Positions 8,219 to 16,385 of a stretch of 44,585 nt of DNA are shown in pieces. The first letter of the stretch is position 1; each line of letters opens with the position of its first letter. The notes beneath the pieces were generated by a model that made no database searches, was not told the DNA's origin, and saw nothing but the letters and a program-made list of their open reading frames with translations. The DNA lies in NCBI GenBank assembly GCA_013287905.1, contig JABDCW010000011.1, forward strand, positions 1-44,585. Reading direction: 5' to 3'. Both the position numbers and the translations under genes were made by a program. The stretch comes from Chlamydiota bacterium. Its GTDB lineage: Bacteria > Chlamydiota > Chlamydiia > Chlamydiales > Parachlamydiaceae.

Positions 8219-8725
8219 TTAATGATGAGCTAATTGAGCCTCAGCCGGTGCTTGCTGTAATGCTGAGATCGCTTCAATATAATATAACCATAAATCCTGC
8301 TCGACTCTGCCATGTCTGATCGAAGAGATGAGTTCTCTTTTAATAGTACGTAAGTCTTTTTTCGGAGTAAATTTTCGGATAATATCCTTATCACCTGTCA
8401 AACGGGCCATTTGTAAAACTCTTTCGATATCTTGTTTTGTGAACAGAAATTGATCGTTGCGTTTGCGAGAGCCGCGTGTTGCACGTTGTTTTGGTCTGAC
8501 ATTCATCGGCTTGTCCATTCCAACAATAAATTTATTTATTAATTCACGCAATTGTTCGGGGGCTTCCGTCTTCATTTTGCGCATTGTAAAATGATGAATA
8601 TATCCGCCTGTGCTGGATGGTAGATAACGGCAAATATCATTTTCTTTTTTTGCTCCAATTTTTTTTGCAGCTTGAAGAATTAAGCCATCCAATGATTCGA
8701 TCTCTTTTTGTTTTTCTTGACTCAT
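8219..8725 (-). CDS. Conserved small basic protein, function unknown
   Basis: 168 residues with a strong AGGAAGG ribosome site upstream of the ATG. It is soluble and mostly helical, with no signal peptide or membrane segment. A very basic patch at about residues 77-89 (RPKQRATRGSRKR) divides two helical parts and suggests nucleic-acid binding. The C-terminus contains IRHGRVEQDLWLYYIEAI-type amphipathic sequence. I do not recognise a named domain. It lies just beyond secA on the same strand, separated by about 450 bases; a small conserved gene next to secA also occurs in Chlamydia as far as I recall, which is weak synteny support. Confidence 0.7.
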   Translation of the reverse strand: MSQEKQKEIESLDGLILQAAKKIGAKKENDICRYLPSSTGGYIHHFTMRKMKTEAPEQLRELINKFIVGMDKPMNVRPKQRATRGSRKRNDQFLFTKQDIERVLQMARLTGDKDIIRKFTPKKDLRTIKRELISSIRHGRVEQDLWLYYIEAISALQQAPAEAQLAHH

Positions 8726-9058
8726 ATTAACCTTCCTATAATTCTATTGTTTGTTTAACTGTAAACTGTATATCAAGTACTACACTTCTCTGAAGAAGCT
8801 TACAAATGATTACCATATATGACCTTTTAGCAAATATCGAAATAATTATGCAACTTTTTTTTTGCGCTACTAATTTTTCACATAAAATCACTCATAAAGT
8901 ACCTTTCTTCCGCGATTCGCCCTATTTCTTAAGCAAATAATTCAAAGATTATATTAGTCTTTAACCATTTCCCAACTCAATTTTAGAATTAACGAAAGGG
9001 CAAAAATATATAGAATTGATGTAAAAAGAGAGGAGCAATATTAATTATAAACGACATT
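8726..9058. other. AT-rich spacer without visible gene
   Basis: This part of the gap between the small basic gene and the 47-bp palindrome is AT-rich, with stops in all frames and no tRNA-like fold that I can see. It must contain the promoter for 8725-8219, but I find no well-spaced -35/-10 pair. Confidence 0.4.
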
Positions 9059-9160
9059 AAGGACCATAAGGACAATAAGGACACCAATTAAGGACAATAA
9101 CGACAGGATGGGGTGTCGTTATTGTCCTTAATTGGTGTCCTTATTGTCCTTATGGTCCTT
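9059..9160. terminator. Perfect 47-bp hairpin built from AAGGACA units, downstream of secA
   Basis: Arms 9059-9105 and 9114-9160 are exact complements around an 8-base loop (GGATGGGG). Each arm is made of 7-8 base units of the type AAGGACAAT / AAGGACCAT. It begins 18 bases beyond the secA stop, so it can terminate or stabilise the secA transcript. The internal tandem structure marks it as a repeat element and not a simple terminator. Confidence 0.7.
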
Positions 9161-9177
9161 ATTCTCCTTATTACCCT

Positions 9178-12162
9178 CTAAGACTGTTCACCACAGCATT
9201 TTTTTTGTTTTTTTCCGCTGCCGCAGCCGCAAAGCTCATTGCGTCCCTGTTTTGAGGGTTCTTGAGAAGCATCTTGCTCTGCCAATATTTTTTGAGATCG
9301 CATCAGGATATCCTGAAGCGGTTGTGGAGGGCGTACGACAATCTCAAAGTGAAACAGATCGTTGGCCACATCAGTGCGCAAATACCGGTTAAATTCATCA
9401 AAATATTCAAAAGCATCTTGTTTAAATTCAAGTAAGGGGTCTCTATTGCCAACAGCGCGCAACGAGACATCGGTGCGTAAGTGGTCCATGCGCAAAAGGT
9501 GCTCTTGCCATAAATGATCGATCCTCTTGACCATCAAGTTCCGCACAGCCTCGTTAGCCGGCATAATAATCGAAGTCCCGGGTGGTGTAATCAGGGCGAT
9601 TTTTTTATTCTCGTGATCTAATTTAAACATAAACGCTTCGATGATTTTGTCGGAAGCCATCTTTGCCAACTCTTCCCCATCCATCAAATCATCGTCAAAA
9701 AACCTTTCCGGAAAACTGACAGGAAACTGGGTCATCAGCCATTGTCTATATCCTTCGGGATCCCATCCATCCTCTGTAGCCCTGCTGACAAAAAACTTTT
9801 CCGCTTCGGCATAGCAAGCGTTCTCCAAAAGTTTGATCGCTATTTGCGAAGGATCGGTCGCATGAATGATATCATTTCGAAATCGATAAATCTCCTGCCT
9901 TTGCTTGTTCATGACATCGTCATATTCCAGGGTATGTTTACGTATTGCAGCATTGCGCTGCTCTATGCGCTTTTGTGCCGTTTCAATCGATTTATCGAGG
10001 ATCGATGCGGAAATTGGTTCCCCCTCTTCCGGCCTGAACCTTTGGATTAATGAGGTCAATCGCGGAGAGGCGAAAAGACGAAGAAGCTGATCTTCAAAAG
10101 AGACAAAAAATTTTGAATTTCCAGGGTCTCCCTGCCTTGCCGAGCGTCCACGCAGCTGCCTGTCTATCCTGCGGGATTGGTGTCTTGTCGTCCCCATCAC
10201 ATAAAGGCCGCCAATTTCGGCAACTCCTTGCCCCAATTTGATATCTGTTCCCCTCCCTGCCATGTTCGTCGCAATGGTGATCGCTCCCCTTTTGCCGGCA
10301 TGAGCAATGATCTCCGCTTCTTTGTCATTTTGTTTTGCATTTAACACGGTATGTTCGAGCTTATTTAGTTTAAAAATTCGCGATAACTTCTCTGAAATCT
10401 CCACTGATTCCGTCCCCAGCAAAATTGGGCGTCCTTCTTCGTTTACGCGACGCACCTCCTTTAAAATCGCATTGTATTTTTCCCTCTCGCTCATATAAAT
10501 TTCATCGTTAAAGTCTTTGCGCGCACAACGGCGATGGGTAGGGATTTCGAGAACTTCCACTCCATATGTCTGTTTAAATTCCCCGGCTTCCGTTGTTGCC
10601 GTTCCTGTCATTCCCGATAATTTCTCATACATCCGGAAATAATTTTGCAATGTAATCGTCGCATATGTTTGCGTTTCACGTTGTATTTCAACCCCTTCCT
10701 TGGCTTCGATAGCCTGATGAAGCCCATCGGAAAAACGGCGGCCCGGCTGAGCGCGTCCCGTATTTTCATCGATAATGACAATTTTGCCATCCTGAACGAT
10801 ATAATCGACATCCCGCTCCATTAACAAATGGGCCCGCAACAGTTGGCGTAAATTGTGAGAACGTTCTTTACGTCTATGGTCTTCGTCCTGGATCGACAGT
10901 CTTCGTTTAATCTTCTCTTCGGCATCAAGGTCGGCATTCTCATCTATTTTTAAAAATTCATGGCTAATATCGAGCATGACAAAGTCATCGTTGCTTCCTG
11001 TTCCATGAGTACAGGTAGGCCAGCTGTTGATGCTAAGATCTGTTAACTCAAACTCATTGGCTTTTTCATCGACGATAATATAAAGAGAAGACAAAGCCTT
11101 TGCCCGTTCCTCCTTATTTTGATCTCCAAAGTAGTAAAGATCCCATTTATCGATTCCGGCACGGACATCCGGATCTTCCTTGATGTGTGTCAAGACTTTG
11201 TTGCGGGGCATTCCCTTGCCGACAAGCCAAAGTTTACGCAACGCCTCATCGCGCTCCTCCGCTTCATCTTTTTTTTCTTTGCGCGTGGCAGGCAGCACAG
11301 TACCGGAAGATAATTTTTCAAGGGTTCTCCTGGCTTCGGACGCCAGACGATTACATAAATTTTGTTGATAACGCACGAGTTCTGCCACCCCCTGCTTCAA
11401 TTCATCATACATTTGGCGGGAAACTGCAGATGGTCCGGAAATGATCAAAGGGGTGCGTGCTTCATCAATCAGGATAGAGTCAACTTCATCAATAAGAGCA
11501 TAATAATGCCCCCGTTGCACCTGTTGGTTTGCATGGGTCGCAATGGAGTTGTCCCGCAAATAATCAAATCCAAACTCAGATGCCGTTCCATAAACGATAT
11601 CGGACGAGTATAATTTCTTACGTAATTCCTGAGGGGTTTCGCGCGTCAACACTCCGGTTGTAAGTCCAAGCCAGCGATACACTTCTCCCACCCATTGGCA
11701 GTCGCGTTCGGCCAAATAGTCATTGACTGTTGCCAAATGCACCGGTTTCCCTGTCAACGCATTAAGGTAAATAGGCATGATCGCCGTCAGGGTCTTCCCT
11801 TCCCCTGTCATCATTTCAGCGATAGATCCTTTGTGCAATGCAATGGCCCCGATCAATTGCTCATCATAGGGGACCATATCCCAGCTTTGATCGTACCCGG
11901 ATACGTGAATTTCGGTTCCTATCATGCGTCTGCATGCATTTTTAACAACAGCAAAGGCCTCAGGAAGCAGTTGGTCAGTCGTTTCGCCTTTGCTAAGGCG
12001 CTCTTTAAATTCCACTGTTTTTTGACGCAGAGCCTCGTCGGTCAATGTTTGAAATTTTTCCTCCCACTGATTGATTTCGACAACGATTTTACGATATTTA
12101 CGCAAAATACGGTCCTGGGCACTCCCAAATATTTTCTTTAGTAATCCAAACATGAAATCCAA
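9178..12162 (-). CDS. secA: Preprotein translocase ATPase SecA
   Basis: 994 residues (or 991 if the second Met at 12153 is used). It is the motor that drives unfolded preproteins through SecYEG at the inner membrane. Visible are Walker A MTGEGKT (118-124), the DEVDSILIDEARTPL DEAD region, TIATNMAGRGTDI and RQLRGRSARQGDPG (the Q-R-G-R helicase motif VI), and a C-terminal SEC-C zinc motif of CGCGSG and KKCC. A long insert between the DEAD box and the later motifs, holding KWDLYY and DLSINSW-type sequence, matches the chlamydial SecA form. The chlamydial SecA I recall lacks the zinc tail, so its presence here is a lineage difference. It is followed by a 47-bp hairpin. Confidence 0.97.
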   Translation of the reverse strand: MDFMFGLLKKIFGSAQDRILRKYRKIVVEINQWEEKFQTLTDEALRQKTVEFKERLSKGETTDQLLPEAFAVVKNACRRMIGTEIHVSGYDQSWDMVPYDEQLIGAIALHKGSIAEMMTGEGKTLTAIMPIYLNALTGKPVHLATVNDYLAERDCQWVGEVYRWLGLTTGVLTRETPQELRKKLYSSDIVYGTASEFGFDYLRDNSIATHANQQVQRGHYYALIDEVDSILIDEARTPLIISGPSAVSRQMYDELKQGVAELVRYQQNLCNRLASEARRTLEKLSSGTVLPATRKEKKDEAEERDEALRKLWLVGKGMPRNKVLTHIKEDPDVRAGIDKWDLYYFGDQNKEERAKALSSLYIIVDEKANEFELTDLSINSWPTCTHGTGSNDDFVMLDISHEFLKIDENADLDAEEKIKRRLSIQDEDHRRKERSHNLRQLLRAHLLMERDVDYIVQDGKIVIIDENTGRAQPGRRFSDGLHQAIEAKEGVEIQRETQTYATITLQNYFRMYEKLSGMTGTATTEAGEFKQTYGVEVLEIPTHRRCARKDFNDEIYMSEREKYNAILKEVRRVNEEGRPILLGTESVEISEKLSRIFKLNKLEHTVLNAKQNDKEAEIIAHAGKRGAITIATNMAGRGTDIKLGQGVAEIGGLYVMGTTRHQSRRIDRQLRGRSARQGDPGNSKFFVSFEDQLLRLFASPRLTSLIQRFRPEEGEPISASILDKSIETAQKRIEQRNAAIRKHTLEYDDVMNKQRQEIYRFRNDIIHATDPSQIAIKLLENACYAEAEKFFVSRATEDGWDPEGYRQWLMTQFPVSFPERFFDDDLMDGEELAKMASDKIIEAFMFKLDHENKKIALITPPGTSIIMPANEAVRNLMVKRIDHLWQEHLLRMDHLRTDVSLRAVGNRDPLLEFKQDAFEYFDEFNRYLRTDVANDLFHFEIVVRPPQPLQDILMRSQKILAEQDASQEPSKQGRNELCGCGSGKKQKKCCGEQS

Positions 12163-12205
12163 CTTGGTTAACGGTTGATGAATTGTAGATCTTTTTTACG
12201 CTTGG

Positions 12206-12234
12206 AGTGTATCTGATATTGATTTTTTTTTCAA
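12206..12234 (-). promoter_or_regulatory. Probable secA promoter
   Basis: Minus strand TTGAAA (12234-12229) and TACACT (12211-12206) with a 17-base spacer inside an A-run, about 44 bases upstream of the secA ATG. The -10 is only a partial match. Confidence 0.45.
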
Positions 12235-12393
12235 CTTCTATGGTTGTTTATGCAGGTGACCAATCATTAAAAGGATTTATTGAAAAGCTAAGCTTTAAGT
12301 TTACCGCAGAGCCGCAAAGTACGCTTTAGGAAGCGGAGAGTGGCATTGTTGCATAAATGCTTTATTAACCTAAGTTGTTTAAGGTCAATTATC

Positions 12394-12514
12394 TACCACA
12401 GAGAACACAGAGAACACAGAGAGGGAGTAGAAAATTAGAATGTGGTTTAAACAATGGTAAGGAGACATGTCAATTTTTTATCTATTCTCTGTGTTTTCTG
12501 TGTTCTCTGTGGTA
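12394..12514. repeat. CACAGAG-family palindrome
   Basis: Arms 12394-12422 and 12486-12514 are inverted copies with 28 of 29 matches, each made of tandem ACACAGAGA units starting TACCACAGAGA. The 63-base centre is AT-rich. Degenerate CGCAGAG-like fragments flank it at about 12306-12345 and 12552-12575. The same arm type occurs at 31823-31902, 38222-38376 and 40406-40508. It lies between the divergent secA and 12708 genes, so its role is not simply termination. Confidence 0.7.
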
Positions 12515-12655
12515 ATTAATTAGTTATCAAAGACTTGTATCTATTTGGAATTATGCGGCAAGGCCGCGCAGAGTACGAAAAGATTAGGCTACACATCCCC
12601 ATGACCGATTACTTTTTTTCGCAACACCACTTTTTATTATTTTAAAAAAAAGTAA

Positions 12656-12684
12656 TTGATTTTTAATTAACTAAACTATAGAAT
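12656..12684 (+). promoter_or_regulatory. Promoter for the small membrane protein cluster
   Basis: TTGATT at 12656-12661 and TAGAAT at 12679-12684 with a 17-base spacer, 23 bases before the ATG. A perfect GGAGG ribosome site follows at about 12699-12703. Confidence 0.6.
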
Positions 12685-12707
12685 GGTTCTTAAACTATGG
12701 AGGAAAA

Positions 12708-13061
12708 ATGCTTAAATTTGAACATAGGGCCAACATGCCTGCATTTGGATTTGAAACGGCAAAAAATCACTATAATTACGGGAGGTCGGTTGACTATTCT
12801 AAGGTCAATAGAACCAAAATGGTTGCCTATATCCCAGTAATAGGAACATTGCTCGGTGCTGTCAGACTATCTATCATGAAGGATAAAACAAACACTTTAT
12901 CTCTGACTAAAAATAAAAGAAACTGGCGCATCCGCTGTGCATTCGAAATCGCAAGCCTCGGGTTTTTATTGCTTGTTCCCGATCTCATCATAACAGCACA
13001 AAGAGAATGGGCAAAAAGAAAGCATGACAGGTGTACATCCCATATTAAAAAAAAGGGATGA
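12708..13061 (+). CDS. Small membrane protein, paralog 1 of 3
   Basis: 117 residues. It shares with the next two genes the order PAFGFET..NHY, a variable tyrosine/asparagine-rich stretch, then K(M/I)VAYIPVIGTLLGA(V)R, a short hydrophobic stretch with a Pro-x-x-Gly kink, a charged loop, and a second hydrophobic segment (about residues 80-97) ending in a basic REWAKRK tail. Two hydrophobic segments separated by about 35 residues and no signal peptide are compatible with a membrane-inserted secreted protein such as a chlamydial inclusion-membrane candidate, but spacing is wider than in the classical bilobed Inc domain. GGAGG lies 5 bases upstream of the ATG. No named family is recognised. Confidence 0.65.
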   Translation: MLKFEHRANMPAFGFETAKNHYNYGRSVDYSKVNRTKMVAYIPVIGTLLGAVRLSIMKDKTNTLSLTKNKRNWRIRCAFEIASLGFLLLVPDLIITAQREWAKRKHDRCTSHIKKKG

Positions 13062-13071
13062 AGGTACATCT

Positions 13072-13431
13072 ATGACACACTTACCATGCATGCCGGCATT
13101 TGGCCTTGAAACTCTTGAGAACCACTATAACTATCATGATCCGGCAAACTGCAATTATACCCGTGTGAACAACGGCAAAATGGTTGCATATATCCCTATT
13201 ATAGGATCGATTATTGGAGCGTTACGCCTTTATACGATCCTGGAAAAGAAGCAAAGATACGATGTATCAAAAGCCCCTAATAAGAATCAATGGATCGTTC
13301 GGGGCGCTTTAGAAGCATGCAGTCTGGGATTTACGCTGATCGTTGCCGATCTCCTCGTGACTGCCAGAAGAGAATGGGCTGCAAGAAATAATAAAGATGC
13401 TAAATGCACAATCCATGCAAAAAAATTATGA
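13072..13431 (+). CDS. Small membrane protein, paralog 2 of 3
   Basis: 119 residues from ATG 13072. The longer open frame from 13024 overlaps the end of paralog 1 and its first 16 residues have no counterpart in the paralogs; GAAGG lies upstream of 13072. It keeps MPAFGLETLENHYNY at the N-terminus, MVAYIPIIGSIIGALRL as first hydrophobic segment, a lysine-rich loop, a second hydrophobic segment (LGFTLIVADLLVTA) and REWAARN at the end. It is followed closely by paralog 3. Tandem duplication followed by divergence is the simplest origin. Function unknown; host-interaction role is inference only. Confidence 0.65.
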   Translation: MTHLPCMPAFGLETLENHYNYHDPANCNYTRVNNGKMVAYIPIIGSIIGALRLYTILEKKQRYDVSKAPNKNQWIVRGALEACSLGFTLIVADLLVTARREWAARNNKDAKCTIHAKKL

Positions 13432-13469
13432 AGTAATAAAAAAATTAAAAAAAACTCATAAGGAAGATC

Positions 13470-13805
13470 ATGCCTTACTCTTACCTTTCGTCCGCACCAG
13501 CTTTTGGTTTCGAGACGTGCAATAATCACCATGGAAGTTATGACGGCAATAATTACATCACGAGAAATAAAATTAAAATTGCCTCATATGTTCCTGTAGC
13601 CGGAACGATCATTGGCCTGATGCGCTTTTATCATTTATTCCATAGGCCTCAGGAGTCATACATGTACTTCAACAAGTACTCCTGGGCACTTCGGAGCGCA
13701 ATGGAAACAATAGGTGTGTCTCTTGTGCTGCTCGTTATAGATCTCATTGTGACAACCGGCAAAGAGTGGGTTTTAAAAAAAACTCATAGCGGTAAGGCTG
13801 TCTGA
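13470..13805 (+). CDS. Small membrane protein, paralog 3 of 3
   Basis: 111 residues, the most diverged of the three: APAFGFETCNNHHG at the start, KIASYVPVAGTIIGLMRF as first hydrophobic part, then a second segment VSLVLLVIDLIVTTGKEWV. An AAGGAAG ribosome site is 5 bases upstream. The shared core Y(I/V)P(V/I)xGxxxG and the terminal EW in a basic tail tie it to its neighbours. No signal peptide and no recognised domain. Confidence 0.65.
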   Translation: MPYSYLSSAPAFGFETCNNHHGSYDGNNYITRNKIKIASYVPVAGTIIGLMRFYHLFHRPQESYMYFNKYSWALRSAMETIGVSLVLLVIDLIVTTGKEWVLKKTHSGKAV

Positions 13806-13813
13806 GGGGATTT

Positions 13814-13956
13814 CGTGCCCGTGCCCATGTCCGTGCCCGTGCCCGTATCTATTTATCTTTTCAGCATTCCTTTTCCCCTCAAATTTCAAAAAGAAATAAA
13901 GATCGGAAATGATCAATAACTTCGGGCACGGGCAAGGGCACGGGCACGGGCAAGGG
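13814..13956. repeat. GGGCAC-array palindrome
   Basis: The left arm (about 13814-13847) is a run of GTGCCC units and the right arm (about 13923-13956) a run of GGGCAC/GGGCAA units, so the two can pair over roughly 30 bases around an AT-rich centre. Related runs occur at 27884-27902, 30312-30330, 30411-30424 and 30610-30645. It follows paralog 3 and precedes the permease promoter. Confidence 0.65.
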
Positions 13957-13977
13957 CGCGTAATCCATATGTCCCTA

Positions 13978-14007
13978 TTGTCGTTTAAATCTCTCCTTTG
14001 CTATACT
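13978..14007 (+). promoter_or_regulatory. Promoter for the aromatic amino-acid permease
   Basis: TTGTCG at 13978-13983, 18-base spacer, TATACT at 14002-14007; 34 bases from the -10 to the ATG. Confidence 0.55.
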
Positions 14008-14041
14008 GACCCCATTCACACATTAACTCCCGAAAAAAAAT

Positions 14042-15223
14042 ATGCAAAACAAGAAAAGCGAAACCCAAGGCAGCGTAAGCGGGACAATCCTGCTCATCGC
14101 AGGATGCAGCATTGGAGCTGGAATGCTTGGTCTGCCTATCATGTCAAGACAGGCGGGGTTCACCCCTTCCATCGCGATGTTCCTGCTTGGATGGCTCTTT
14201 ATGACAACAACAGCCCTTTGCCTTTTGGAAGTCAATCTCTCCTTTGATGATGAGGTCAGCCTTATTTCAATGGCTGAGCGTACCTTAGGGCTCGCCGGTA
14301 AGGTCATAAGCTGGATAAGCTTTGTCTTCCTATTTTATGCTCTTGGTGTCGCCTATATAGCCGGAACCGGAGAGCTCATTGCCGGCTTTATTCACAATGG
14401 ATTTGGGATCGCTATTCCCCATTGGGCTGGGGGCCTTACCGTTTGCATCCTCTTTGCCGGTCTAGTGTATTTGGGCACACACTCTGTCGTCGTCTTTAAT
14501 AAAGTTCTCATGGCAGGGTTGCTGGTCTCCTATCTTTCGCTGGTCGCCCTTGGACTGCCTCATATCCATTTATCGTATCTCCAGTTCAAAGATTGGTCCA
14601 TCGCCTATGTTGTGTTGCCGCTGACAATCATTTCCTTTGGCTTTCATAATATGATCCCCACGATCACACAATACTTAAAGCGCGATGCAAAAAAATTACG
14701 TTTTTCTATTTTTTTAGGAAGTCTTTTACCTTTGTTTATTTATCTTCTTTGGGAAACTGTGATCTTAGGGCTCGTCCCTGCCGGACAAATCGGACAAAAC
14801 GATATGGCAACCGAATTACTGAAAAATGTGGCGGGAGAATTATGGGCCACCGATGCCGCCCAATATTTTGCTCTTTTTGCCATCCTTACCTCATTTTTAG
14901 GCAATTCCTTAAGTTTTGTCGATTTTCTTGCTGATGGGTTGCGGATAAAAAAGACCCCTGCCGGCAAGGGATATCTTTGCGCTCTTGTGATCATCCCGGC
15001 ATTTATCCCTGCGGTTTTTTATCCCCATATTTTTCTCTCTGCTCTAAACTATGCGGGAACGTATGGGGCAGTTATTCTATTTGGTATATTACCGGCGCTT
15101 ATGGCATGGTCTGGTCGTTACTGGCAACATTCTCCTCATAGGCAGCTCGTTCCTGGAGGCAAGATCACCCTTGTTTCCATCATCTTATTTGCCATGGGAA
15201 TAATCTCTTTACAATTTTTTTAA
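14042..15223 (+). CDS. tyrP: Aromatic amino-acid permease (TyrP/Mtr/TnaB type)
   Basis: 393 residues, about 11 hydrophobic segments. The N-terminal GCSIGAGMLGLPI (21-33) in the first membrane helix is the hallmark of the hydroxy/aromatic amino-acid permease (HAAAP) family, proton-driven importers of tyrosine or tryptophan. The C-terminal region keeps the short FLGNSLSFVDFLADGL element typical of the family. Chlamydiae cannot make most amino acids and carry one or more tyrP copies. I cannot separate tyrosine from tryptophan specificity by sequence alone. The ribosome site is weak. It is followed after 19 bases by the Bat-type operon, which could be co-transcribed. Confidence 0.85.
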   Translation: MQNKKSETQGSVSGTILLIAGCSIGAGMLGLPIMSRQAGFTPSIAMFLLGWLFMTTTALCLLEVNLSFDDEVSLISMAERTLGLAGKVISWISFVFLFYALGVAYIAGTGELIAGFIHNGFGIAIPHWAGGLTVCILFAGLVYLGTHSVVVFNKVLMAGLLVSYLSLVALGLPHIHLSYLQFKDWSIAYVVLPLTIISFGFHNMIPTITQYLKRDAKKLRFSIFLGSLLPLFIYLLWETVILGLVPAGQIGQNDMATELLKNVAGELWATDAAQYFALFAILTSFLGNSLSFVDFLADGLRIKKTPAGKGYLCALVIIPAFIPAVFYPHIFLSALNYAGTYGAVILFGILPALMAWSGRYWQHSPHRQLVPGGKITLVSIILFAMGIISLQFF

Positions 15224-15242
15224 TTTAAGAAATATTTAAGGA

Positions 15243-16385
15243 ATGAAAGACGCCTCTTTTGCCCTTGACTATTGGACTTTGCCCGTTCTGATATTCCTGG
15301 GAGCTGCTTTAGTGTTGTTATTGCGCTTGCGAAAACAATTTAGCGAGCCTTGCCTTTTATTTTCGAGCGTAAATCAGCCAAAAACTTATCCAAAGACTTT
15401 TAGTCTATCTTTCTTACGCCAGCATTACCAACATATGCCGCAAGTTCTTCATTTTGCTGCACTGTCCCTTTTTGCCATTGCCTTTATTAACCTTAAGATC
15501 TTTGTCCCCTATAGAGAAGATTCTAACGTACTTCCCCTGCCGCGTGAAGGCATTGCCATCTATCTTATCCTCGACCAGTCGGGATCGATGAAGGAAGAGG
15601 TGTTTATCCCCTCGACCGTAAATGGTACATACCGAACTTCAAAAATCGATGCGTTAAAGCAGACCTCAAAACAGTTTATCATAGGTGATAAAACTTTAGG
15701 ACTAGCAGGAAGGCCAAATGATATGATCGGCCTTGTCTTTTTTGCAAGAGGAGCTAAAATCGCATCACCTCTCACTTTAGACCACGAAAGCATACTCGAT
15801 CAACTCGGATCTTTTCATGAAGTGCAAGATCCCGATCAGGATGGAACGGCAATTGGCTATGCTCTTTATAAAACGGCCGACTTGATCAGCGCTACCAAAC
15901 AATACTTGGAACGTCTAAATACGCAGCAAAGAACCGCTTATGAAATCAAGAATTATGTCATCATTCTGATCACCGATGGATTGCAAGATCCAAATCCGGC
16001 TGATGCGGGAAAACGCCTGCGCAATATCGATATCCCCGAAGCTGCGCAATATATTAAGGATATAGGAGCTAAACTCTATGTTGTCAACGTAGACCCCAAA
16101 TTATCCACGGAAGAATACCTTCCCTACCAACACATTATGCAGCGGGCTGCTGCCTTAAGCGGGGGCAAATACTTTGGAGTCACTGAAGAAAAGGGGTTGG
16201 AAGAAATTTATCGGGATATCGACCGTTTAGAAAAAAGCACCCTGCCATCAATTGAACTCAACAAAGAAGAAAGGCCCGACCTTTATCACAAGATCTCTTT
16301 CTATCCCTATTTTCTGGCATCGGGACTCTTCTTGCTTTTCACTTCCCTTTTATTAGAAACATATCTGTTGAGGAAAACGCCATGA
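15243..16385 (+). CDS. BatA-like von Willebrand factor A membrane protein
   Basis: 380 residues. Membrane helices lie at about 12-28, 69-86 and near the C-terminus (353-374), enclosing a cytoplasmic or periplasmic VWA domain. The metal-ion-dependent adhesion site is complete: DQSGS (111-115), a Thr in DGTAIG, and ITDG. This helix-VWA-helix layout is that of BatA (aerotolerance operon). Bat proteins are usually encoded with a MoxR ATPase and a DUF58 protein; neither is in this window. Its stop overlaps the next start (ATGA at 16382-16385). Role inferred: scaffold or envelope-stress complex with the next gene. Confidence 0.8.
   Translation: MKDASFALDYWTLPVLIFLGAALVLLLRLRKQFSEPCLLFSSVNQPKTYPKTFSLSFLRQHYQHMPQVLHFAALSLFAIAFINLKIFVPYREDSNVLPLPREGIAIYLILDQSGSMKEEVFIPSTVNGTYRTSKIDALKQTSKQFIIGDKTLGLAGRPNDMIGLVFFARGAKIASPLTLDHESILDQLGSFHEVQDPDQDGTAIGYALYKTADLISATKQYLERLNTQQRTAYEIKNYVIILITDGLQDPNPADAGKRLRNIDIPEAAQYIKDIGAKLYVVNVDPKLSTEEYLPYQHIMQRAAALSGGKYFGVTEEKGLEEIYRDIDRLEKSTLPSIELNKEERPDLYHKISFYPYFLASGLFLLFTSLLLETYLLRKTP

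Noticed and set aside
9059..9160. Possible CRISPR array from repeated AAGGACA words
   Set aside because: Units are 7-8 bases with no regular spacers; the arms are mirror images, which is a hairpin. No cas genes.
11695..12141. 148-residue plus-strand ORF opposite secA
   Set aside because: Antisense shadow of a strongly conserved coding region; no promoter or ribosome site.
12394..12514. CACAGAG repeats as CRISPR
   Set aside because: Unit length is too short, no unique spacers, inverted arrangement.
13024..13071. Longer start for small membrane paralog 2
   Set aside because: It would overlap paralog 1 by 38 bases and add 16 residues not found in the paralogs; the start at 13072 aligns with them.
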